This document shows, one piece after another, positions 32,399 through 42,253 of a DNA stretch of 64,000 bases; the stretch's first letter is position 1; each line of letters begins with the position of its first letter. Where the stretch lies: contig NZ_JAGGOF010000097.1 in the NCBI RefSeq assembly GCF_018614775.1, positions 34,908-98,907 of the forward strand, in the 5' to 3' direction. The notes beneath the pieces are model-generated. The model was not told where the DNA came from. It saw only the letters and a list, made by a program, of their open reading frames with translations, and did no database searches. The translations under genes were made by a program, and so were the position numbers. The stretch comes from Pseudomonas fluorescens. Lineage in GTDB: Bacteria; Pseudomonadota; Gammaproteobacteria; Pseudomonadales; Pseudomonadaceae.

Positions 32399-34645
32399 TT
32401 ACCCCGGCGTCCGGTTACGCCGGGTCTCGATGATGTTCGGCAACTGGGAAATCCGTCCCAGCAACCGGCCCAGCGCATCCAGGCCCGGAATCTCGATGGT
32501 CAGGGACATCAGCGCAGTGTTGTCTTCCTTGTTCGAGCGGGTGTTGACCGCCAGCACGTTGATCCGCTCGTTCAACAACACCTGGGACACATCACGCAGC
32601 AGCCCGGAGCGGTCGTAGGCGCGGATGACGATGTCCACCGGGTAGGTGAGCACCGGCACCGGGCCCCAACTGACCTGGATGATCCGCTCCGGTTCACGGC
32701 CGCCCAGTTGCAGCACCGAGGCACAGTCCTGGCGGTGAATGCTGACGCCGCGGCCCTGGGTGATGTAGCCGACGATCGCATCCCCCGGCAATGGCTGGCA
32801 GCAGCCGGCCATCTGGGTCATCAGGTTGCCCACGCCCTGAATCTGGATATCGCCGCGCTTGCCGGGCTTGTAGCCAGTGGCCTTGCGCGGGATCAGCTCC
32901 AGTTGCTCGTTGCCGCGCTCCGGCTCCACCAGTTGCTGGGCCAGGTTGACCAGTTGCGCCAGGCGCAGGTCGCCGGCACCGAGGGCGGCGAACATGTCTT
33001 CGGCGGTTTTCATGTTGGCCTTTTCGGCCAGCTTGTCGAAATCCACCTGCGGCAAGCCCAGGCGACTGAGTTCGCGCTCGATCAGGGTCTTGCCGGCGGC
33101 GACGTTCTGGTCGCGGGCCTGCAACTTGAACCAATGGACGATTTTCGCCCGCGCCCGCGAAGTGGTGATGTAGCCCAGGTTCGGGTTCAGCCAGTCGCGG
33201 CTCGGCGTGCCGTGCTTGCTGGTGATGATCTCGACCTGCTCACCGGTCTGCAGGCTGTAGTTGAGCGGCACGATCCGCCCGTTGATCTTGGCGCCACGGC
33301 AGTTGTGGCCGATCTCGGTGTGGACCCGATAGGCGAAGTCCAGCGGCGTCGCGCCCTTGGGCAGGTCGATGGCGTGGCCGTCGGGGGTGAAGATGTAGAC
33401 CCGGTCCGGCTCGATGTCCACCCGCAGCTGTTCCGCCAGGCCACCGATGTCGCCCAGCTCCTCGTGCCATTCGAGGACCTGGCGCAGCCAGGAGATTTTC
33501 TCTTCGTAGTGATTGGACCCCGACTTGACGTCGGTGCCCTTGTATTTCCAGTGGGCGCAGACGCCCAGCTCGGCTTCCTCGTGCATGGCGTGGGTGCGGA
33601 TCTGCACTTCCAGCACCTTGCCTTCGGGGCCGATCACCGCGGTGTGCAGCGAGCGATAGCCGTTTTCCTTGGGGTTGGCGATGTAGTCGTCGAACTCCTT
33701 CGGAATGTGCCGCCACAGGGTGTGGACGATGCCCAGCGCGGTGTAGCAGTCGCGCATTTCCGGGACCAGCACGCGAACGGCGCGAACGTCGTAGATCTGG
33801 CTGAACTCCAGGCCCTTGCGCTGCATTTTGCGCCAGATCGAATAGATGTGCTTGGCCCGGCCACTGATGTCGGCTTCCACGCCGGTGGCCTGCAACTCTT
33901 CGCGCAACTGGGTCATCACGTCGGTAATGAAGCGCTCGCGATCCAGGCGCCGCTCATGCAACAGCTTGGCGATCTGCTTGTATTGGTCCGGCTCCAGGTA
34001 GCGGAAAGACAGGTCTTCCAGCTCCCACTTGATATGACCGATGCCGAGGCGGTGGGCCAGGGGCGCGTAGATGTCGAACACCTCGCGGGCGACACGGTTG
34101 CGCTTTTCGTCATCGGCGGCCTTGACGGCGCGGATCGCGCACGTGCGTTCGGCCAGCTTGATCAGCGCGACGCGCACGTCGTCGACCATTGCCACGAGCA
34201 TCTTGCGCAGGTTTTCCACCTGGCCCTGGGTGCCGAGGACCATCGACTGGCGCGGGCTGAGGCTGGCGCTGATGGCGGCCATGCGCAGCACGCCGTCGAT
34301 CAGCTTGGCGACCACGGTGCCAAAGCGCTGGCTGACCGCCGGGAGCTGGATCTGGCCTTCGCGCACGCCACGGTAAAGCACCGCTGCCACCAGTGAATCC
34401 TGGTCGAGCTTGAGGTCGACGAGGATCTCCGCGATCTCCAGGCCCGTCTGGAAACTCGAGGTGCCTTCGGACCAGAGGTTCTTCGCCGCGTTATGTTGCT
34501 GCTCCGCCTCACGGGCGAACTCGCAGGCTTCCTTCAAGGCTTCACGATCCAGCACCATGTCGATGCTGACCGCGTGATCGAGCCAAGCCTCGAGATTGAT
34601 ACTGCCGTCGGTGTTGATCGGCTGGTGTGCTCTCACCTGTACCAT
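32399..34645 (-). CDS. relA: GTP pyrophosphokinase RelA ((p)ppGpp synthetase I), 748 aa
   Basis: Makes (p)ppGpp on stalled ribosomes during amino-acid starvation. Domains in order: degenerate HD hydrolase domain (about 40-200; LIDGVLRMAAIS in place of an active HDxxED site), synthetase domain (about 240-370, with VRVLVPEMRDCYTALGIVHTLWRHIPKEFDDYIANPKENGYRSLHTAV), TGS domain (VYIFTPDGHAIDLPKGATPLDFAYRVH), helical/zinc-finger region (CCQPLPGDAIVGYITQGRGVSIHRQDC) and C-terminal ACT domain. The missing HD motif indicates a synthetase-only enzyme rather than SpoT. The start MVQVRAHQP is conserved. Confidence 0.96.
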   Translation of the reverse strand: MVQVRAHQPINTDGSINLEAWLDHAVSIDMVLDREALKEACEFAREAEQQHNAAKNLWSEGTSSFQTGLEIAEILVDLKLDQDSLVAAVLYRGVREGQIQLPAVSQRFGTVVAKLIDGVLRMAAISASLSPRQSMVLGTQGQVENLRKMLVAMVDDVRVALIKLAERTCAIRAVKAADDEKRNRVAREVFDIYAPLAHRLGIGHIKWELEDLSFRYLEPDQYKQIAKLLHERRLDRERFITDVMTQLREELQATGVEADISGRAKHIYSIWRKMQRKGLEFSQIYDVRAVRVLVPEMRDCYTALGIVHTLWRHIPKEFDDYIANPKENGYRSLHTAVIGPEGKVLEVQIRTHAMHEEAELGVCAHWKYKGTDVKSGSNHYEEKISWLRQVLEWHEELGDIGGLAEQLRVDIEPDRVYIFTPDGHAIDLPKGATPLDFAYRVHTEIGHNCRGAKINGRIVPLNYSLQTGEQVEIITSKHGTPSRDWLNPNLGYITTSRARAKIVHWFKLQARDQNVAAGKTLIERELSRLGLPQVDFDKLAEKANMKTAEDMFAALGAGDLRLAQLVNLAQQLVEPERGNEQLELIPRKATGYKPGKRGDIQIQGVGNLMTQMAGCCQPLPGDAIVGYITQGRGVSIHRQDCASVLQLGGREPERIIQVSWGPVPVLTYPVDIVIRAYDRSGLLRDVSQVLLNERINVLAVNTRSNKEDNTALMSLTIEIPGLDALGRLLGRISQLPNIIETRRNRTPG

Positions 34646-34746
34646 CGTTGCTTACCTTCCCTACGACGCAGATTCAATGCGTCAATATCGCTGACCTTCA
34701 TTGCCCGTGTGTCCGCCCAAGGCCTTGGCGGGTTGGCACGAACGGG

Positions 34747-36117
34747 TCAGTCGGACAAGCCATCCTGGCTCGCTTCAAATAACGCCATGGCCTCGACATG
34801 TGCCGTCTGAGGAAACATATCGAGAATCCCGGCACGTTTTAACCGGTAGCCCTGCTTGATCAATTCGACCGTGTCCCGGGCCAAAGTTGCCGGGTTGCAC
34901 GATACATACACCAACCGTCTGGCGCCCAGGGACGCCAGCGTGCGCACCACCTCGAAAGCACCGTCACGGGGTGGGTCCAAGAGTACCGCAGAAAAGCCTT
35001 CGCCGATCCATTCGGCACCCGCCAGGGGCTGGGATAAATCGGCCTGAAAAAAGGCAGTGTTATTCAAATTGTTGCTGACAGCGTTGGCCGCCGCGCGGTC
35101 CACCATGGTCTGCACGCCTTCCACGGCCACCACCTCGCGCACCTTCCTTGCCAGCGGCAAGGCAAAGTTGCCCAGGCCGCAGAACAGATCCAGTACCCGC
35201 TCCTCGGGTCGAGGCGCCAGCCATTGCAAGGCCTGGGCAATCATCGCCTCGTTGACCCCGGCGTTCACTTGGATGAAATCCCCCGGTCGGTAAGCCAGCT
35301 CCAGGTCCCAGGTGTCCAGGCGATACCCCAGGGCCAGGCCCGGTTCGACCGGTTGTGGCTCGCCTTCGCCGTGCAGCCACAGCTGGGCTCCATGGGATGC
35401 GCAGAAATCCTTGAGGACCGTCAGGTCGACTTCCGACAGCGGCGCCATATGCCGCAGCAACAGCGCCAGGGACGAGCCGGCGAACAACTCCACATGCCCC
35501 AGCGCCTGGGGTTTGCCCAGGCGTCGGAGCATGTCCGGCAAACCGCTCATGATCGGCTGCAAGGGCTGTACCAGCACCGGACAATCACCGATGGCCACAA
35601 TGTCCTGGCTGCCGACGGCGCGGAAACCGACCTCGAGTTTTTTCGCCTTCTGGTCCCAGCGCACCGCCACGCGGGCACGGCGCCGGTAGCCGAGTTCGGG
35701 GCCACTCAATGGCGCCGCCCATTCCTGCGGCTGCACGCCGGCCACCCGCGACAACTGCTCGGCGAGCATGCGCTGTTTCAGGGCAAGTTGTTCGCCATGG
35801 GGCAAATGCTGGACGCTGCAACCGCCACACCGGCCGGCATGGATGCACGGCGCCGGACGCCGCAATTCGCTGGGCAGGAACACGCGCTCGGTACGGGCCT
35901 CGACCACTTTGCCGTGGGCACCCAGCACCCGCGCTTCGACCTCTTCACCCGCCAGGGCACCGATGACAAACCAAGTGCGCCCCTCGACAAAGGCGATGCC
36001 CCGGCCGTCATTGGCCAGGCGCTCGATGGTCAGGCGCTGCTTTTTACCGGTGGGCACTTGCGGGGCCCGGCTTCCGCCGCTGGGCTGGAAGCGCAGGCCT
36101 CGTTCTTGCCTGGCCAT
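34747..36117 (-). CDS. rlmD: 23S rRNA (uracil-1939-C5)-methyltransferase RlmD, 456 aa
   Basis: SAM-dependent RNA methyltransferase with an iron-sulphur cluster. An N-terminal TRAM domain (TIERLANDGRGIAFVEGRTWFV) precedes the [4Fe-4S] cysteines (CIHAGRCGGCSVQH and a fourth Cys in IGDCPVLVQ). The SAM site is VLDLFCGLGNFALPLA, and the catalytic Cys is in VYVSCNPATLARD. Its ATG overlaps the cysM stop by one base (TGATG), so translation is coupled. The gene is also known as rumA/ygcA. Confidence 0.95.
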   Translation of the reverse strand: MARQERGLRFQPSGGSRAPQVPTGKKQRLTIERLANDGRGIAFVEGRTWFVIGALAGEEVEARVLGAHGKVVEARTERVFLPSELRRPAPCIHAGRCGGCSVQHLPHGEQLALKQRMLAEQLSRVAGVQPQEWAAPLSGPELGYRRRARVAVRWDQKAKKLEVGFRAVGSQDIVAIGDCPVLVQPLQPIMSGLPDMLRRLGKPQALGHVELFAGSSLALLLRHMAPLSEVDLTVLKDFCASHGAQLWLHGEGEPQPVEPGLALGYRLDTWDLELAYRPGDFIQVNAGVNEAMIAQALQWLAPRPEERVLDLFCGLGNFALPLARKVREVVAVEGVQTMVDRAAANAVSNNLNNTAFFQADLSQPLAGAEWIGEGFSAVLLDPPRDGAFEVVRTLASLGARRLVYVSCNPATLARDTVELIKQGYRLKRAGILDMFPQTAHVEAMALFEASQDGLSD

Positions 36118-37019
36118 CAGTTGGGCGCGTCGAAAATGCCGGTCGACAGGTAGCGGTCGCCGCGGTCGCAGATGATCGCGACGATCACTGCATTTTCAAC
36201 CTCCTTCGACAGGCGCAGCATTCCCGCCACGGCACCGCCTGAAGACACGCCGCAAAAAATGCCCTCCTCGCGCGCCAGGCGCCGGGTCACGTCCTCGGCT
36301 TCGGCCTGGGCCATGTCGATGATGCGGTCGACGCGATCGGCCTGGTAGATCTTCGGCAGGTATTCTTCAGGCCAGCGACGAATACCGGGGATGGCCGCGC
36401 CTTCCATCGGTTGCAGGCCGATGATCTGCACGTTCGGGTTCTGTTCCTTCAGGTAGCGCGAGGTGCCCATGATGGTACCGGTGGTGCCCATCGAACTGAC
36501 GAAATGGGTGATGGTGCCGCCGGTCTGGCGCCATATCTCGGGCCCGGTGGTGGTGTAGTGGGCCTCGGGATTGTCGCCGTTGGCGAACTGATCGAGCACC
36601 TTGCCACGCCCCTCGGCCTGCATGCGCTCGGCCAGGTCACGGGCGCCTTCCATGCCTTGCTCCTGGGTCACCAGGATCAACTCGGCGCCGTAGGCGGTCA
36701 TGGCTGCCTTGCGTTCGGCGCTGGAGTTGTCGGGCATGATCAGGATCATCTTGTAGCCCTTGATCGCCGCCGCCATCGCCAGGGCGATACCGGTGTTGCC
36801 GGAGGTCGCCTCGATCAGCGTATCACCCGGCTGGATCTGCCCGCGCAACTCGGCACGGGTGATCATCGACAACGCCGGCCGGTCCTTGACCGAACCCGCC
36901 GGGTTATTCCCTTCGAGCTTGAGCAAAAGCGTGTTGCTGGTGGCGCCGGGCAAGCGCTGCAAACGAACCAGCGGCGTGTTACCGATGCAATCGGCGATGG
37001 TGGAGTACTGCAAAGTCAT
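36117..37019 (-). CDS. cysM: Cysteine synthase B (O-acetylserine sulphhydrylase), 300 aa
   Basis: PLP enzyme forming cysteine from O-acetylserine and sulphide or thiosulphate. The PLP lysine is Lys45 in GNNPAGSVKDRPAL. EATSGNTGIALAM binds the substrate carboxylate, and the phosphate loop is FVSSMGTTGTIMGTSRYLK. The frame reaches 37085 but MTLQYSTIADCIGNTPLVRL at 37019 is the family start. It heads the cysM-rlmD pair; in P. aeruginosa the PirA receptor gene precedes it, but not here. Confidence 0.95.
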   Translation of the reverse strand: MTLQYSTIADCIGNTPLVRLQRLPGATSNTLLLKLEGNNPAGSVKDRPALSMITRAELRGQIQPGDTLIEATSGNTGIALAMAAAIKGYKMILIMPDNSSAERKAAMTAYGAELILVTQEQGMEGARDLAERMQAEGRGKVLDQFANGDNPEAHYTTTGPEIWRQTGGTITHFVSSMGTTGTIMGTSRYLKEQNPNVQIIGLQPMEGAAIPGIRRWPEEYLPKIYQADRVDRIIDMAQAEAEDVTRRLAREEGIFCGVSSGGAVAGMLRLSKEVENAVIVAIICDRGDRYLSTGIFDAPN

Positions 37020-37114
37020 GGCGTATTCGCAATCCGGGCTGCGGGGGCGCCTATCATACCGGCAAACCCGGCGAGGCCATATCACGCAAAGTGAGGTGGT
37101 TATGGCTTATGGGA

Positions 37115-37146
37115 ATAAGCGCGCAAGCTGCAAGCTGCAAGCGACA
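37115..37146. repeat. AAGCTGC tandem repeat remnant
   Basis: GCAAGCTGCAAGCTGCAAGCG repeats the 7-mer AAGCTGC two to three times. The same words form the inverted repeat at 48002-48073, suggesting a shared repeat family. It lies in the 130-base gap between cysM and the sensor kinase. Confidence 0.5.
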
Positions 37147-37149
37147 ATT

Positions 37150-38520
37150 TCATATTCCCCCTGTGCAAGGCTCATTGGCGGTTAGACGCAGGTTAAGGCG
37201 CAGGCCCTTCCCTGCATTCTCCGCCCACATCCGCCCGCCCTGGCGCCGCACCGCATTGCACGCGATGCTCAAGCCCAGTCCGAAACCACCATCACCCGGG
37301 CGGGAGCCGTCGAGGCGGATGAAGGGATCGAAGATACGCTGCAAATCCTGCTCGGCCACCCCGCCGCCTTCGTCCTCCAGCCACAGGTGCCAGAACGGCC
37401 CCTCGCGCCGGCCCTCCAGCCGCACGACGCCGCCGGGCGGTGAATGGCGGATGGCATTGCGCAGGACATTTTCCAGCGCCTGGGCCAGGGTGTTGAGATT
37501 GCCCTGGACCCAGCAGTCGGCGCCCACCGCGCAATGCAGCTGGGCAGCCGGCCAACCGCTTTCATAGCAGGCATTTTCGGTGAGCATTTCCCACAGCGCC
37601 TGGACCTGGATCGCCTCGCCTGGCAGCGGCGCGCGTTCGGTGTCGAGCCAGGCCAGTTGCAAGGTGTCGTCCACCAGTCGCTGCATGCCCCCCACTTCTC
37701 GAGCGACGCGTTCGCGCAGTCGAGTCAGGTCCTGCTCGCTTTCACTCGCCACCTGCAAGCGACTGAGCGGCGTGCGCAGTTCATGGGACAGGTCGCGCAG
37801 CAGTTGTTGTTGCAAGGCGACCGTGGTTTGCAGACACTCGGACATGTGATCGAAGGCGCGACCCAACTCACCGAGTTCATCGGTCCGGTTGGTGGTGCGG
37901 CTGGACAGGCGCACGTTCAATTGATCGGCGCGCCAGGCGTTGGCCTGTTCGCGCAACTGATTGAGTGGCACCACCAGCAAGCGATACAGGCCCACACACA
38001 ACAGCAGCGTGAAGAGTCCGGGAATCACGCCGTTGGTGATCACCCGCCAGAACACCCGGTACCGCCCCGGCAGGAAGCGCTCGGGCAGTTCGATCACCAG
38101 GCTGCCGGCAGACGGATCCTCGGGAAATGGCACCCGCAGCCATGGTCGGCCTTTCTTGTGGATGGGCCAATCGAGGCCGCGCAGGAAGGTCAGGCGCTGG
38201 ATCTCGTGGTCGGTCAACGGACGTTCGCCCAGGGATTGCAGGTCACCGCCAATCACGCCGACCCAACTCGCTTCACGCTGCTGCATGCCTTGTAACCAAT
38301 GCTCGACGCCCGCCTGCTGTCCGGCATACCAGGCTTGCTCGGCTTCGGCGGCATAACGGCTGAGCGTGCCCCGGGCTTCGTCCGAGAGGAACTGGTTGCG
38401 CACTTCCATGTAGCGCCCCCAGGACCAACTCAACCCGATCATCAGCAGACAGAACGCCACCAGCAGGCACGCGAGTTTCCAGAACAGCGAATGCCGGCCC
38501 GGCAGGTCAGAGCGTTTCAT
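37150..38520 (-). CDS. Sensor histidine kinase, PirS-like by position, 456 aa
   Basis: Inner-membrane kinase. A first helix (FWKLACLLVAFCLLMIGLSW), a periplasmic sensor region of about 130 residues, and a second helix (GVIPGLFTLLLCVGLYRLLVV) are followed by HAMP, the HisKA motif LLRDLSHELRTPLSRLQ (His246) and the ATPase boxes NVLRNAIRHSP, DEGGGV and GGFGLGLSI. ATG 38520 overlaps the regulator stop by 14 bases; GTG 38529 is possible. In P. aeruginosa the pair between gacS and cysM is pirRS, which controls the ferric-enterobactin receptor pirA. The same position suggests orthology, but no receptor gene lies next to it. Confidence 0.8.
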   Translation of the reverse strand: MKRSDLPGRHSLFWKLACLLVAFCLLMIGLSWSWGRYMEVRNQFLSDEARGTLSRYAAEAEQAWYAGQQAGVEHWLQGMQQREASWVGVIGGDLQSLGERPLTDHEIQRLTFLRGLDWPIHKKGRPWLRVPFPEDPSAGSLVIELPERFLPGRYRVFWRVITNGVIPGLFTLLLCVGLYRLLVVPLNQLREQANAWRADQLNVRLSSRTTNRTDELGELGRAFDHMSECLQTTVALQQQLLRDLSHELRTPLSRLQVASESEQDLTRLRERVAREVGGMQRLVDDTLQLAWLDTERAPLPGEAIQVQALWEMLTENACYESGWPAAQLHCAVGADCWVQGNLNTLAQALENVLRNAIRHSPPGGVVRLEGRREGPFWHLWLEDEGGGVAEQDLQRIFDPFIRLDGSRPGDGGFGLGLSIACNAVRRQGGRMWAENAGKGLRLNLRLTANEPCTGGI

Positions 38521-39229
38521 CGTCGGCACTCAACACATAACCCTTGCCCCACACCGTGCGTACCTGCCGCGCGCTGTAGTCGATGGCCTTGAGCTTGCGG
38601 CGGATCTGGCTGACGTGCATGTCCAGGCTGCGGTCGTGGGGGGCATAACCGCGTTGCAGCACCTGCTGATAAAGGAAGGCCTTGCTCAGCACTTCATTAC
38701 CGCTGCGCTGCAAGACGTCCAGCAGGCGGTATTCGCTGCGGGTCAGGCCAGCCCATTGGCCGCCAACATGGACATCGCCGCGTTCCTCATCGAAGGTCAG
38801 GTCCTTGGCCTGGCACCCGACCGCCACCGGTGCCGGCCGTCGGTCCAGGGCCACCCGGCGCAGAATGGCCTCGATGCGCACGTGCAGCTCCGCCATGCTG
38901 AACGGCTTGGGCAAATAGTCGTCTGCACCCAGGCGAAAGCCACTGATGCGGTCCGCCTCGGCGCCCAGGGCTGACATCAGCAGCACAGGGGTCGAATGGC
39001 TCTGACGCAAACGGGTCAACACCGCGAGGCCGTCCAGGCCCGGCAGCAGGATGTCCATCAGCACCACGTCGAAAGCCTGCCGGCAGGCGATGTCCAGGCC
39101 CTCCTGGCCGTTCTGGCACCAAGTCACGTCGAAGCCGCTGCGGCCCAGGTGCTCATGGACATAAGCGCCCAGCACGGGATCGTCTTCGATGGAGAGGATG
39201 CGCGGGTGAGCGGTGGAAGTGGGAGTCAT
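38507..39229 (-). CDS. OmpR-family response regulator, PirR-like by position, 240 aa
   Basis: Receiver domain with ILSIEDD at residues 11-17 and phospho-acceptor Asp59 in FDVVLMDILLPG, then a winged-helix DNA-binding domain (LTRSEYRLLDVLQRSGNEVLSKAFLYQQVLQRGYAPHDRSLDMHVSQIRRKL). The frame reaches 39409 but MTPTSTAHPRILSIEDD at 39229 is the sensible start. It overlaps the downstream kinase, its evident partner. It is divergent from gacS across a 207-base gap. The PirR identity rests on synteny alone. Confidence 0.8.
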   Translation of the reverse strand: MTPTSTAHPRILSIEDDPVLGAYVHEHLGRSGFDVTWCQNGQEGLDIACRQAFDVVLMDILLPGLDGLAVLTRLRQSHSTPVLLMSALGAEADRISGFRLGADDYLPKPFSMAELHVRIEAILRRVALDRRPAPVAVGCQAKDLTFDEERGDVHVGGQWAGLTRSEYRLLDVLQRSGNEVLSKAFLYQQVLQRGYAPHDRSLDMHVSQIRRKLKAIDYSARQVRTVWGKGYVLSADDETL

Positions 39230-39436
39230 GAGTATCTGCAAATAATTCTCAGTTGAGCGATTATTCAAGATCGATCCGCCCGAGGCAACCGCCGCGTACC
39301 TGCATGGGTCATGTGGGTCGCCACAGCGATGCGCGAATTTACGAAGATTGCCCGCCTGCAAATCGCTACACTGCGCAGGTATTGCGTGCCGGATGCGCGC
39401 AAAGCTCAATCAGACCGCTGGATGCAGGAGACAAGT

Positions 39437-42187
39437 GTGCTCAAGAAACTGGGAATCAAAGGCCGCGTGCTGTTGCTGACCCTGTTGCCGACCAGCCTGA
39501 TGGCGCTGGTCCTGGGCGGCTATTTCACCTGGATGCAGCAATCGGACCTGCATGCCCAGTTGCTGCAACGCGGGGAGATGATCGCCGAACAGCTGGCCCC
39601 GTTGGTCGCCCCAGCCATGAGCCGACAGGACACCGAACTGCTGGAACGCATCGCCACCCAGTCCCTCGAACAAACCGACGTGCGTGCCGTGACCTTCCTC
39701 GCGCCTGATCGCTCGCCGCTGGCCCACGCCGGCCCGACCATGCTCAACCGCGCGCCGGAAGGCAACAGCACCCAATTGCTGCAACGCACCGGCAACGATG
39801 CCACCCGCTACCTGCTGCCGGTCTTCGGCAAGCACCGCAACCTGGCCGGCGAACTGATTCCCGAGGAAGCCGACCGCTTGCTGGGCTGGGTCGAACTGGA
39901 GCTGTCCCACAGCGGCATGCTGCTGCGCGGTTATCGCAGCCTGTTCGCCAGCCTGTTGCTGATCGCCGCCGGCCTGGGCCTCACCGCGCTGCTGGCCCTG
40001 CGCATGGGCCGCACGATCAACCGCCCGCTGAGCCAGATCAAGCAGGCCGTGGCGCAACTCAAGGACGGCCACCTGGAAACCCGCCTGCCACCGTTGGGCA
40101 GCCAGGAACTGGATGAGCTGGCATCGGGCATCAATCGCATGGCCAGCACCTTGCAGAATGCCCAGGAAGAATTGCAGCACAGCATCGACCAGGCCACCGA
40201 GGACGTGCGCCAGAACCTGGAAACCATCGAGATCCAGAACATCGAGCTGGACCTGGCCCGCAAGGAAGCCCTGGAAGCGAGCCGGATCAAATCCGAATTC
40301 CTGGCGAACATGAGCCATGAGATCCGCACGCCGCTCAACGGCATCCTTGGCTTCACTCATCTCTTGCAGAAAAGCGAACTGACCCCGCGCCAGCTCGACT
40401 ACCTGGGCACCATTGAAAAATCCGCCGACAGCCTGCTGGGGATCATCAACGAGATCCTCGATTTTTCGAAGATCGAAGCCGGCAAGCTGGTGCTCGACAG
40501 CATCCCGTTCAACCTGCGGGACCTGTTGCAGGACACCCTGACCATCCTCGCTCCCGCCGCCCACGCCAAACAGCTGGAACTGGTGAGCCTGGTCTACCGT
40601 GACACGCCGCTGTCGCTGGTGGGCGATCCACTGCGCCTCAAGCAGATCCTCACCAATCTGGTGAGCAACGCCATCAAGTTCACCCGCGAGGGCACCATCG
40701 TTGCCCGCGCCATGCTCGAAGACGAACACGAAGACAGCGTGCAGTTGCGCATCAGCATCCAGGACACCGGCATCGGCCTGTCCGCCCAGGACGTGCGGGC
40801 GCTGTTCCAGGCATTCAGCCAGGCCGACAACTCGCTGTCGCGGCAACCCGGCGGCACCGGCCTGGGCCTGGTGATTTCCAAGCGCCTGGTGGAGCAGATG
40901 GGCGGCGAGATCGGCGTCGACAGCACACCGGGCGAAGGCTCGGAGTTCTGGATCAGCCTGCGCCTGCCCAAGACCCGCGACGATGCCGAGGACCTGCCCG
41001 GCCCGCCGCTGCTGGGCCGGCGCGTGGCGGTGCTGGAGAACCATGAACTGGCCCGCCAGGCCTTGCAGCACCAACTCGAAGACTGTGGTCTTCAAGTGAC
41101 CCCGTTCAACACCCTGGAAAGCCTGACCAACGGCGTCACCGTCGCCCACCCGACCGACCAGGCGATTGACCTGGCCGTGCTGGGCATCACCAGCAACGAC
41201 ATGCCGCCGGAGCGCCTCAACCAGCACATCTGGGACCTCGAACACCTGGGCTGCAAGGTGCTGGTGCTGTGCCCCACCACCGAGCAGACGCTGTATCACC
41301 TCTCGGTGCCCAACCCCCACAGCCAGTTGCAGGCCAAGCCGGCCTGCACCCGCAAGCTGCGCCGCTCGCTGTCGGACCTGGTCAACCCGCGTCCGACCCG
41401 CAGCGAGCCCAACGAACCGATCGCCAGTCGTGCGCCGAAAGTGCTCTGCGTGGACGACAACCCGGCCAACCTGCTACTGGTGCAGACGCTGCTCGAAGAC
41501 ATGGGCGCCAAGGTGCTGGCGGTGGACAGTGGGTATGCCGCAGTCAAGGCCGTGCAGAAGGAAACCTTCGACCTGGTGCTGATGGACGTGCAGATGCCCG
41601 GCATGGACGGCCGCCAGAGCACCGAGGCGATCCGCCAGTGGGAAAGCGAGCGGCATTGTACGCCGCTGCCGATCGTCGCCCTCACCGCCCACGCCATGGC
41701 CAACGAAAAACGCGCCCTGCTGCAAAGCGGCATGGACGACTACCTGACCAAACCCATCAGTGAACGGCAACTGGCCCAGGTGGTGCTCAAATGGACTGGC
41801 CTGGCGCTGCGCAATCAGTCGCCGGAACGCAACGGCGATGCCCAGGCCGGCGGCGAACTGCTGGTGCTCGATCACGAAGAAGGCCTGCGCCTGGCCGCGG
41901 GCAAGGCTGACCTGGCGGCAGACATGCTGGCAATGCTGCTGGCCTCCCTGGAAGCCGACCGCGAAGCGATTCGCCAGGCCAGCGAGGCCAATGATCACAA
42001 CGCCCTGATCGAACGGGTCCACCGCCTGCATGGCGCCACGCGCTACTGCGGCGTGCCGCAATTGCGCGCCGCCTGCCAGCGCAGCGAAACCCTGCTCAAG
42101 CAACAGGACCCAAAAGCCGCTGCCGCCCTGGAGGACCTGGAGCGCGCCATCAACCGGCTGGCGAGCGAGGCGCGTATCAGCGCCTGA
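39437..42187 (+). CDS. gacS: Hybrid sensor kinase GacS, 916 aa
   Basis: Global regulator kinase of the Gac/Rsm system that, with GacA, drives small RNAs controlling secondary metabolites, exoenzymes and biofilm. Order: TM1 (VLLLTLLPTSLMALVLGGYFTW), periplasmic domain, TM2 (LFASLLLIAAGLGLTALLAL), HAMP, HisKA (FLANMSHEIRTPLNG, His294), ATPase (GGTGLGLVISKRLVEQMGG), receiver (LVLMDVQMPGMDG, Asp717) and Hpt (RVHRLHGATRYCG, His862). All phosphorelay residues are intact. I chose GTG 39437 (VLKKLGIKGR) because GGAG lies just upstream and the length then matches GacS; the frame is open from 39311. Confidence 0.96.
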   Translation: MLKKLGIKGRVLLLTLLPTSLMALVLGGYFTWMQQSDLHAQLLQRGEMIAEQLAPLVAPAMSRQDTELLERIATQSLEQTDVRAVTFLAPDRSPLAHAGPTMLNRAPEGNSTQLLQRTGNDATRYLLPVFGKHRNLAGELIPEEADRLLGWVELELSHSGMLLRGYRSLFASLLLIAAGLGLTALLALRMGRTINRPLSQIKQAVAQLKDGHLETRLPPLGSQELDELASGINRMASTLQNAQEELQHSIDQATEDVRQNLETIEIQNIELDLARKEALEASRIKSEFLANMSHEIRTPLNGILGFTHLLQKSELTPRQLDYLGTIEKSADSLLGIINEILDFSKIEAGKLVLDSIPFNLRDLLQDTLTILAPAAHAKQLELVSLVYRDTPLSLVGDPLRLKQILTNLVSNAIKFTREGTIVARAMLEDEHEDSVQLRISIQDTGIGLSAQDVRALFQAFSQADNSLSRQPGGTGLGLVISKRLVEQMGGEIGVDSTPGEGSEFWISLRLPKTRDDAEDLPGPPLLGRRVAVLENHELARQALQHQLEDCGLQVTPFNTLESLTNGVTVAHPTDQAIDLAVLGITSNDMPPERLNQHIWDLEHLGCKVLVLCPTTEQTLYHLSVPNPHSQLQAKPACTRKLRRSLSDLVNPRPTRSEPNEPIASRAPKVLCVDDNPANLLLVQTLLEDMGAKVLAVDSGYAAVKAVQKETFDLVLMDVQMPGMDGRQSTEAIRQWESERHCTPLPIVALTAHAMANEKRALLQSGMDDYLTKPISERQLAQVVLKWTGLALRNQSPERNGDAQAGGELLVLDHEEGLRLAAGKADLAADMLAMLLASLEADREAIRQASEANDHNALIERVHRLHGATRYCGVPQLRAACQRSETLLKQQDPKAAAALEDLERAINRLASEARISA

Positions 42188-42253
42188 CCCAGCGCAATAA
42201 CCGCCGGGGCAATCGCGGCTAAGCTGAGGCCATTCCAGCATCAGGAGGCCGCC

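Noticed and set aside
32165..34396. 743-codon plus-strand frame opposite relA
   Set aside because: Begins inside mazG, crosses a REP pair and runs antisense to relA; no domain is seen.
39410..41320. 636-codon minus-strand frame opposite gacS
   Set aside because: Antisense shadow; the translation is low-complexity Gln/Ala-rich with no domain, while gacS is complete with all phosphorelay residues.
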